A DNA stretch of 64,000 nt from the NCBI RefSeq assembly GCF_002946835.1, contig NZ_CP026652.1, positions 3,410,001-3,474,000 of the forward strand. The letters are read 5' to 3'. Each line of letters begins with the position of its first letter. The stretch's first letter is position 1. Under the pieces are notes generated by a model. The model ran no database searches, was not told the origin of the DNA, and was given only the letters and a program-made list of their open reading frames with translations. Origin of the DNA: Streptomyces dengpaensis (GTDB lineage Bacteria; Actinomycetota; Actinomycetes; Streptomycetales; Streptomycetaceae). Shown here one piece after another: positions 30,206 through 37,541 of the stretch. Made by a program: the position numbers and the translations under genes.

Positions 30206-30278
30206 CACCACTGACAATGCGCTCTGACCTGCGCAAATGTGCTCGCGATGGCCGATTGTCAGTGGTGGGATCTACTTT
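30206..30278. promoter_or_regulatory. 13-bp inverted repeat with a RecA-independent DNA-damage promoter match
   Basis: CACCACTGACAAT (30206-30218) and ATTGTCAGTGGTG (30255-30267) are exact reverse complements 36 bp apart in the divergent control region. On the + strand TTGTCAGTG (30256-30264), 8 bp, TACTTT (30273-30278) matches the actinobacterial consensus tTGTCRgtg-N8-TAnnnT. The -10 ends 7 nt before the ATG of the SWIM gene, so the message would be leaderless. On the minus strand the other arm is followed after 8 bp by CACGGT, an imperfect -10 about 43 bp before the MoxR start. Confidence 0.75.
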
Positions 30279-30285
30279 CGATGGC

Positions 30286-31650
30286 ATGACTCAGCAGGCG
30301 GTGCGCTGGACGGCGGATCAGGTGCTGGCACTGGCGCCTGACACCGCGTCACGCAAGGCGGGCAGCAAGCTCGGCGCGGCGGGGCCGTGGTCGGAGGCAG
30401 GCAGTTCTGACGAGGGGACGGTATGGGGACTGTGCAGGGGAAGTGGCAGCAAGCCGTATCAGACGGTCATCGACATCGCGGACTCCACCGGGCCCGCCTA
30501 CAAATGCAGTTGTCCGAGTCGAAAGTTCCCGTGCAAGCACGCGCTGGGGCTGCTGCTGCTCTGGGCGGGCGCGGACGGCACGGTGGCGCGGGGGCCGGCG
30601 CCGGACTGGGCCGAGCAGTGGATAGAGGGGAGAAGACAGCGCGCCGGACAGAAGAGGACGGCGGGCGGGGCATCTGGAGCGTCGCCGTCGGGTGATCCGG
30701 AGGCAGCGCGGCGCCGGGCTGAGCGGCGTGCCGAGCGGATCACCGCGGGGGCGGCCGAGTTGGAGCAGCGGCTGGCGGATCTGCTCCGCGGCGGCCTCGC
30801 CACGGCCGAGCAGGCGGGGTACGGGCTGTGGGAGGAGACAGCGGCCCGGATGGTCGACGCCCAGGCACCCGGCCTGGCCACGCGAGTGCGGGAGTTGGGG
30901 GCGATCCCGTCGTCCGGTCCGGGCTGGCCGGTGCGCCTGCTGGAGGAGTGCGCGCTGCTCCATCTCCTCGACCAGGGCTGGCTGCGGCGCGAGCGGCTGC
31001 CGGACGGCCTTGCCGCGACGGTCCGTTCACGGGTCGGACTGTCCGGCTCGGCGGACGGCCCGCCGATACGGGACCGCTGGCTGGTCCTCGCCCAGTACGA
31101 CACGGCGGACACCCGTCTCACGACACGCAGGATCTGGCTGTACGGCGCGGAATCCGGCCGTACGGTGCTGCTCCTCTCCTACGGGGCGGCCGGCCGCGCA
31201 CCGGGGCTGGCGCTGCCCGTGGGGCTGGCCTTCGAGGCGGAGGTGTCCTCGTACCCGGGCGCCGGTCAGCTACGGGCCGCGCTGGGCGAGCAGTTCACGC
31301 CCCCCGCCCCCGCGCCGATACGACCACCGGGGCTGACCACGCTCGAGGCCGCCGTCCGCTACGGCGAAGCCCTGCGGGCCGACCCCTGGCTGGACTCCTA
31401 CCCCGTGACCCTTGACCGGGTCGTCCCCACCCCGGACGGCGATGCCTGGCAACTCGCCGACGCCGAGGGCGACTCGGCTCTTCCCCTGACCCCCTCCGCC
31501 CAGTCCCGCCCCGAGCTGTGGCGCCTCGTCGCCCTCTCCGGCGGCGCTCCCGTCACGGTCTTCGGCGAGTGCGGCCATCGGGGCTTCACTCCGCTGACGG
31601 CTTGGGCGGAGGGGGCGGGGGAGGCGGTAGCGATGTGCTCGACCTCCTGA
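30286..31650 (+). CDS. SWIM zinc-finger protein
   Basis: 454 aa from ATG at 30286, chosen because the ATG at 30281 runs into a stop and the predicted transcript begins here. Residues 74-85 form the SWIM motif C74-x-C76-x6-C83-x-H85 (CSCPSRKFPCKH), a zinc-binding site for nucleic acid or protein contacts. A basic helical region (about 115-165) and a long C-terminal domain (RDRWLVLAQYDTAD; LTTRRIWLYGAE) follow. It corresponds in layout to YehQ-like SWIM proteins found beside MoxR/vWA genes. It diverges from the MoxR operon and precedes DUF5691. I infer DNA recognition for the module; direct evidence is lacking. Confidence 0.87.
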   Translation: MTQQAVRWTADQVLALAPDTASRKAGSKLGAAGPWSEAGSSDEGTVWGLCRGSGSKPYQTVIDIADSTGPAYKCSCPSRKFPCKHALGLLLLWAGADGTVARGPAPDWAEQWIEGRRQRAGQKRTAGGASGASPSGDPEAARRRAERRAERITAGAAELEQRLADLLRGGLATAEQAGYGLWEETAARMVDAQAPGLATRVRELGAIPSSGPGWPVRLLEECALLHLLDQGWLRRERLPDGLAATVRSRVGLSGSADGPPIRDRWLVLAQYDTADTRLTTRRIWLYGAESGRTVLLLSYGAAGRAPGLALPVGLAFEAEVSSYPGAGQLRAALGEQFTPPAPAPIRPPGLTTLEAAVRYGEALRADPWLDSYPVTLDRVVPTPDGDAWQLADAEGDSALPLTPSAQSRPELWRLVALSGGAPVTVFGECGHRGFTPLTAWAEGAGEAVAMCSTS

Positions 31651-31804
31651 CCGCCCCGCCGTGGCCGCTCCGACCACGGCGACGGCTCCGCGTCCTGCGA
31701 TGGCCGATTCCTCCGGCCACTCTCACTCATCGGGCCACTGTCACTCATCCGACCTCGCATGTTCCTCCGACCGCTCTGACCACCTCCGTACGGAAAGGAC
31801 GCTC

Positions 31805-33427
31805 ATGAACACGACCTCGGCTTCCGCGGGCGCGCCCGCTGGCGGCTCCTGGGAGGAGCTCGTCACCGTGGCACTGCTCGGGACCGAGCGGCGTACGCCT
31901 CCGGGGTGGGCGCCGGGGCGGGAGGCTCCGGTGGCGTTGTTGGACGCGGCCGCCGTGGAGACACTGCGGCGGCGGGCCGGAGTGCGGCCGGCGCGGGCTG
32001 CGGCACGGCCGGAGCCCGCGCCGCGGGATCCCCGGCCGCCCCTGCCGCCCGCCGCCGCGCGCAGGCTGGCGATGCTGCTGGCGGACCGGCCCGGCGCGGG
32101 AAGCGGCGGCCGCAGGGGCACGGCGCCGGACCTCATGGAACTGCTGCCCCAGTGGCTCACGCTGGCCAACGCGCGCGGCTTCGCGGCACCCCCAGAAGCC
32201 CTGCCCGCCCTCCTCGACGCGGCCCGGGGACGTACGGATCTACGGCCCGCGGCCCTGGCCTTCGCGGGGCCGCGGGCACTGTGGCTGGCGCGGCTCAACC
32301 AGGAGTGGCGGTTCGCGCTGCGCTCCTCACCGGGCGGCGGCGCCGCGCTGCCGGGTCCGGAGGAGACCGAGCGCGTTCAACAGCTGTGGCAGGAGGGGTT
32401 GTTCGCCGAGCGGGTCGCACTGCTGTCGGCGATACGGGCCAAGGAGCCCGCCACCGCGCGCGAGTTGCTCGCCACGACCTGGGCGACGGAGCGGGCCGAG
32501 GACCGGCTGATGTTCCTCGACTCGCTGCGGTCTGGGCTGTGCGCGGCGGACGAGCCGTTCCTGGAGCGGGCGCTGACCGACCGGAGCCGTAACGTACGCG
32601 CGACCGCGGCGGAGTTGCTCTCCGCGTTGCCCGGTTCCGCGCTCGCCGCCCGGATGGCGGCACGGGCGGGCTCGTACGTGTCCGTCGACCGTACGCGGGG
32701 CACGCCCACGATCGTGGTCGAGGCGCCGCATGAATGCGACGCGGGCATGGAGCGCGACGGCGTGGTGCCGAAGGCCCCGACAGGGCGGGGCGAACGGTCG
32801 TGGTGGCTGGGCCAGTTGGTCGAGGCGGCGCCACTCGGGGCATGGCCGGAGCGGTTCGGGGGGCGTACGCCGGAGGAGATCGTGGCGTTGCCCGTGGCGG
32901 ACGACTGGCAGGCGGAGCTGCATGCCGCGTGGTGCCGGGCGGCGGTGCGGCAGCGTGATCCCGGCTGGTCCAGGGCGCTCCTCGGGTCACCCTCCGCGCC
33001 GGAGGCCGCGGGTCCGGGGGCGGTGTCGCTGGCCGAGCGGTCCAAGCTGCTCGCCACGCTGGGGGCAGGTGAGCGGGCCGAGTGGGTGGCGGGGTTCATC
33101 GGTACGCACGGATTGTCCGAGGCGTTTCAGCTGCTCGGCGTGTGTGCGGTTCCCTGGGCGGGGCCTTTGGGGCGGGCGGTGGTGGACGCGCTCAATATCG
33201 CGCGGGACGCGGGGAGTTACCCGTGGAGCTTCAGTGGGGTGATGGGCCTGGCCGAGCGGTGCCTGGATCCGGCGGAGGCTGTGCGGCTCGACGGGCTCAC
33301 CTCGGTGCCCGACGAGTCGGAGAACGCGGCACCGGGGGCCGGCGGCTACTGGGCCGAGGCGTTCCAGCGCCTCGTCACCACGTTGCGCCTGCGTGCCGCG
33401 ATGGCGTCGGAGCTGGGGGCGCCGTGA
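31805..33427 (+). CDS. DUF5691 family protein
   Basis: 540 aa from ATG at 31805 with AAAGGA upstream; the frame is open earlier but the 5' part is repetitive Ser/His sequence. It begins SWEELVTVALLGTERR, the DUF5691 signature, and continues as an all-helical, Ala/Leu/Arg-rich protein with HEAT-like pairs (LFAERVALLSAIRAKEPATA; RSRNVRATAAELLSALPGS). Such alpha-solenoids usually act as scaffolds. It follows the SWIM gene after 154 bp with no visible terminator, so the two probably form one unit. DUF5691 and DUF5682 genes are commonly found together. The third intergenic repeat copy starts 3 bp after the stop. Confidence 0.83.
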   Translation: MNTTSASAGAPAGGSWEELVTVALLGTERRTPPGWAPGREAPVALLDAAAVETLRRRAGVRPARAAARPEPAPRDPRPPLPPAAARRLAMLLADRPGAGSGGRRGTAPDLMELLPQWLTLANARGFAAPPEALPALLDAARGRTDLRPAALAFAGPRALWLARLNQEWRFALRSSPGGGAALPGPEETERVQQLWQEGLFAERVALLSAIRAKEPATARELLATTWATERAEDRLMFLDSLRSGLCAADEPFLERALTDRSRNVRATAAELLSALPGSALAARMAARAGSYVSVDRTRGTPTIVVEAPHECDAGMERDGVVPKAPTGRGERSWWLGQLVEAAPLGAWPERFGGRTPEEIVALPVADDWQAELHAAWCRAAVRQRDPGWSRALLGSPSAPEAAGPGAVSLAERSKLLATLGAGERAEWVAGFIGTHGLSEAFQLLGVCAVPWAGPLGRAVVDALNIARDAGSYPWSFSGVMGLAERCLDPAEAVRLDGLTSVPDESENAAPGAGGYWAEAFQRLVTTLRLRAAMASELGAP

Positions 33428-33430
33428 GGC

Positions 33431-33535
33431 TTTTCGCCCCCGCCGCCCCTACCCAATTCCCGTCATCTGGGGCTCCGTCCCCGGACCCCCGTTCATCGCG
33501 CTTCGCGCTCGTCCTCGAACGCCGGGCGGGCTCGA
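33431..33535 (+). repeat. Streptomyces intergenic repeat, copy 3
   Basis: TTTTCGCCCCCGCCGCCCCT, CTGGGGCTCCGTCCCCGG and CGCTTCGCGCTCGTCCTCG then AACGCCGGGCGGGCT. It fills the gap between the stop codons of DUF5691 (+) and the icmB-like gene (-), the position of a bidirectional terminator. Confidence 0.87.
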
Positions 33536-33545
33536 TCAGCCCTTG

Positions 33546-33962
<417 letters not shown>

Positions 33963-34735
33963 CACTGCCTCCATGAACCGACTACCTCAACCTGTACCGA
34001 CTACCGACACATGACCCGACACATGACCACTAGCCATCAGCCATCAGCTACTAGCACTAGCGCTACAGCCAGTAGCGCTTGTAGTTACTGACCGTCAACC
34101 AATAGCCACTTACCGGCTACTACCGACTATTCACCACGTATCGCACATTCCGCCGCCCACCGCGCCGGATGCATCTCTCGACACAGGCGCCCCGCGCCGC
34201 ACGGCCGGGGAAGTGAACGAACGTTATCGCCAGCATCCCGCAACCGGCAGTTTCGCGGAGGAGACCGAGGGGGAAATCACACACTGGGACAAGTTCGCAG
34301 CGCATCGCTCCGCGTCCCGCGGCACACGCGCTGCATGGCCCTGCGGCACCCGCGCCGAAGGGACCTGCGGCACACGGGCCACGGCCGGAGCCTGCGCAAG
34401 GAGAGCCGCGATCAGGTGGCCGCACCACCGCACCGTCAGCGGGACGCCGTGGTGGTGAGGCACATCGGCGATGGCACGACAGCGGGGAGCCGCGCGAGAA
34501 CGAGCACGACGGGACGACGGGACGACCAGGCTCAGGACAGACACCGAACACCCCACCGGGCCGCCGGCCTGGGAGCCGCATCGAGCCGCCCCCCTCGACA
34601 GGGCACTCCGTAGCGTCATCGGCGCACCACGCGCCGCACACGCACCGTCGGTCACGGCCGTCACCGCCACCGCGGTTTTCCACGAGGGCACACGGGGGAC
34701 AGAGCGGTCCTCCGCGTGCCGACTGGAGGTCGGCC
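33963..34735. other. Intergenic region upstream of icmB, AT-richer with CTA-rich words
   Basis: 773 bp with no gene I can support. From 33965 to 34145 the GC content drops clearly and CTAC/ACTAG/TAGC words recur; a small hairpin pairs AGCGCTAC (34059-34066) with GTAGCGCT (34072-34079). From 34300 to 34400 GCGGCACACG-type words repeat. Open frames on the minus strand across 34224-34691 lack domain or codon support. Confidence 0.55.
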
Positions 34736-35602
34736 ATGAAGGTCACCAGGGCAGCGTTGCCCTTTCTCCCCCTCTGTCAGCGCCTGTTTCCGATTCCGAG
34801 CAGACTGGTAGGGCTCTCGGTGGCCCTCCTCAAGGCGACGGCCCTGGAGATCGCGATCCTCGCCGGGCACCTCCTCCTCTACCCCTCCGGCATCGCCCCG
34901 GAGCGCCGCTCCACCCCCGCACTCCCCTCGTCCGACACCACCCGGCTGCCCATCGAGGCCAAGCCCCCGGTCGTCCTGCTGCACGGCTTCATCGACAACC
35001 GCTCGGTCTTCGTCCTGCTGCGCCGCAACCTCGCCCAGCACGGCAGGCAGCACGTCGAGTCGCTCAACTACTCACCGCTGACGTGCGACATCCGCACCGC
35101 GGCGGAGCTGCTCGGCCGGCACATAGAGGAGATCTGCGAGCGCACGGGCCACGACCGGGTGGACATCGTCGGGCACAGCCTCGGCGGACTGATCGCCCGC
35201 TATTACGCGCAGTGCCTCGGCGGCGACATGCACGTACGCACCCTCGTCACGCTCGGCACGCCCCACTCGGGCACCAGCGTCGCCCCGCTGATGAACGCGC
35301 ACCCCATCGTCCGCCAGATGCGCCCCGGCTCCGAGGTGATCGAGGAACTGCGCAAGCCCGCACCGGGCTGCCGTACGCACTTCGTGAGCTTCTGGAGCGA
35401 TCTCGACCATCTGATGGACCCGCTGGAGACGGCCTGCATCGACCACCCGGACCTGCTCGCCCAGAACGTACGCGTCAGCGGCGTCGGCCATCTCGCCCTG
35501 CCCGTGCACCCCGCCGTCGCGGCCGGGATACGGCAGGCGCTCGACATCGATGAGACGGGAGTCCCCGCCCCCACCCAGACCGGCGGCCTGACAGTGGCGT
35601 AG
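34736..35602 (+). CDS. Alpha/beta-hydrolase, lipase/esterase type
   Basis: 288 aa; ATG at 34736 with GGAGGTC upstream. An N-terminal hydrophobic stretch (LVGLSVALLKATALEIAILA) may be a membrane anchor or uncleaved signal. The hydrolase core has VVLLHGFIDN (oxyanion region), the nucleophile elbow GHSLGG with Ser148, VTLGTPHSGT, an acidic region FWSDLDHLM and the late GVGHLALP histidine. The pattern matches triacylglycerol lipase / PGAP1-like esterases of Streptomyces. The final coding bases are part of a 24-bp tandem duplication that runs past the stop codon. Confidence 0.85.
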   Translation: MKVTRAALPFLPLCQRLFPIPSRLVGLSVALLKATALEIAILAGHLLLYPSGIAPERRSTPALPSSDTTRLPIEAKPPVVLLHGFIDNRSVFVLLRRNLAQHGRQHVESLNYSPLTCDIRTAAELLGRHIEEICERTGHDRVDIVGHSLGGLIARYYAQCLGGDMHVRTLVTLGTPHSGTSVAPLMNAHPIVRQMRPGSEVIEELRKPAPGCRTHFVSFWSDLDHLMDPLETACIDHPDLLAQNVRVSGVGHLALPVHPAVAAGIRQALDIDETGVPAPTQTGGLTVA

Positions 35603-35625
35603 ACCGGCGGCCTGACAGTGGCGTA
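35578..35625 (+). repeat. 24-bp tandem duplication across the lipase stop codon
   Basis: GACCGGCGGCCTGACAGTGG followed by CGTA occurs twice head to tail (35578-35601 and 35602-35625). The first copy encodes the last residues and the T-A of the TAG stop. Confidence 0.95.
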
Positions 35626-35835
35626 ACAGCGGTCATACAGACGCCTGTTACGCCCTGTACTTCGAACATTCATCGAACACAAGGCCAAAGCCTTGCCCGC
35701 ACTCCCCCGAAACACGGCCGAATGCCCGTTTCCTGCGCGGGGGAAACCTGCCGAAGATTGTCGCGCCCGCGTACCGCCGGGTACAGTCACCGCACTGCTC
35801 TGCCAGCCCCTGTTGTCGAGGCGAAAGAGAAGTTG

Positions 35836-37464
35836 GTGAACGACCGTCACCCGCCGGGGACCGCAACTCCCCCGGCTTCGGCTTCCGATGCCGCCACGGC
35901 GCTCTACGCGTCGTACGGCGGTCAGGAAGCCTCGTACGGCGACTTCACCACGTACGACGGCTACGCCGCCAGCGGTTTTGACACGGGCGCGAGCGCGAGC
36001 GCGGACATGGCCACCGGCACCTACGCCACCACGAGCTTCGAGACCGACCCCCTCTTCGGCAACATGCCCGGCGACGGCACGGGGCCGTACGACGCCACAC
36101 AGTGGAGCACCGGCAGCCACCAGACGCTGAACTACGACCCCTACGCCGCGCAGCACCAGGCCGCGTACGACACCGGCAGCTACGAGACGACCACGTGGGC
36201 GGCCGGCTACCAGCAGCTCGCCGACATCCCCGCGCAGCATCCGGGCCCCGAGGCGTCCGGCCAGTGGGACGCGACCGCCTGGCTCCAGCCCGAGCAGCCG
36301 CTCGACCAGAGCCAGCAGTGGAACGTGCCGGCCCAGGACACGGGCGCGTACGACGCCACGCAGTGGAACTCCGCCGGCGGCCATGATCCGTACGAGACCT
36401 ACGAGCACCAGCAGACCGGGGCGTACGAACAACAGCACCCGCCGGCCGAGGCCTACGAGCACCAGCCCGAGCCCTTCGACCGGCAGGCGACCGCCACCTT
36501 CGAGCAGTTTCCGTACGAGCAACCCGCCACCAGAGACGGCGAGTTCGAGGACACGACGGACACGACGGACACAACGCATACAGCGGACACGGCACACACA
36601 GCGGAATACGCCGACGCCGACGCCCCGGACAACGCGAACCACCCGGACGACGCGCACGAACCCCTCCTCCTCGACGACATGGAAGAGGTCGTCCCGGCCC
36701 CCCGCGCCGCATCGCGGTCCGCTTCCCGCTCGCGTCGCCGCAGCCCCGCGAAACGTTCCGCTCTGCTGACCGTCGCCGTGCCCTCGGCGTGTGTGATGGG
36801 GGTCGCGGGGATCGCCGCCGCCTCCGTGGGCAGCGGCAGCGGGGACGACGACAAGGACACGACGGCCAGCGCGCCCGACGCGGCGCCGGTCAAACCGTCC
36901 GCCGCCAACAACAAGCTGGACACCCAGCTCGAGAGTCTCTCCGCGGGCGCCGACGACTTCGCCGACCGGGCGAGCCGGACGCAGGAGCGCATCGACCTCA
37001 AGGCCCAGCAGGCAGCCGAGCAGAAGAAGGCGGCGGAGGAAGCGGCCCGCAAGGAGCGGCTGCGCCCGAAGTTCGCCCTGCCGGTCGGACCGCACGGGCT
37101 CAGCGCCTACTACGGCCAGGCCGGCATCAACTGGATGTCCGCCCACACGGGCATCGACTTCCCGGTCTCGTACGGCACGACGGTGATGTCCGCGACCGAC
37201 GGCACCGTGCGGACGCAGTGGAACCCCGCCTACGGCAACATGGCGATCGTGACCGCGATGGACGGCACGGAGACGTGGTACTGCCACCTCGCCAGCTACC
37301 AGGTCCCGTCGGGGACGACCGTGAAGGCCGGTGACGCGATCGCGCTCTCCGGAAATTCCGGCAACTCCACCGGGCCGCACCTGCACTTCGAGGTCCGCCC
37401 GGCCGGTGGCTCGGCGATCGACCCGCTGTCGTGGCTGCGCAGCCACGGCCTGGACCCGACGTAA
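35836..37464 (+). CDS. M23 family metallopeptidase with long N-terminal low-complexity region
   Basis: 542 aa from GTG at 35836 (GAGAAG upstream); the frame is open from 35722 but without ribosome site. Residues 1-270 are Gln/Tyr/Asp/Ala-rich with repeats of the YDATQW and YETYEHQQ kind. A basic stretch and membrane helix (SALLTVAVPSACVMGVAGIAAASV) are followed by a coiled coil (about 355-420, RTQERIDLKAQQAAEQKKAAEEA in two words). The C-terminal LytM/M23 domain has HTGIDFP (metal His/Asp), WYCHLA and GPHLHFEVRP. It is a peptidoglycan endopeptidase or its regulator, anchored with the enzyme outside. It converges with pcrA. Confidence 0.88.
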   Translation: MNDRHPPGTATPPASASDAATALYASYGGQEASYGDFTTYDGYAASGFDTGASASADMATGTYATTSFETDPLFGNMPGDGTGPYDATQWSTGSHQTLNYDPYAAQHQAAYDTGSYETTTWAAGYQQLADIPAQHPGPEASGQWDATAWLQPEQPLDQSQQWNVPAQDTGAYDATQWNSAGGHDPYETYEHQQTGAYEQQHPPAEAYEHQPEPFDRQATATFEQFPYEQPATRDGEFEDTTDTTDTTHTADTAHTAEYADADAPDNANHPDDAHEPLLLDDMEEVVPAPRAASRSASRSRRRSPAKRSALLTVAVPSACVMGVAGIAAASVGSGSGDDDKDTTASAPDAAPVKPSAANNKLDTQLESLSAGADDFADRASRTQERIDLKAQQAAEQKKAAEEAARKERLRPKFALPVGPHGLSAYYGQAGINWMSAHTGIDFPVSYGTTVMSATDGTVRTQWNPAYGNMAIVTAMDGTETWYCHLASYQVPSGTTVKAGDAIALSGNSGNSTGPHLHFEVRPAGGSAIDPLSWLRSHGLDPT

Positions 37465-37541
37465 ACAACCGTCGGGCCTGAGCACGCAGAACCGCTGGGC
37501 CAGCCACCGTCGGGCCGGCCCTCACTGCCCTGCAGACTGCC

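Noticed and set aside
34224..34691. Possible 155-aa minus-strand gene upstream of the lipase
   Set aside because: No domain, no convincing ribosome site, and irregular composition.
33963..34735. Cobalamin riboswitch upstream of the B12-dependent icmB
   Set aside because: The B12-box and the conserved GCCACTG block are not found.
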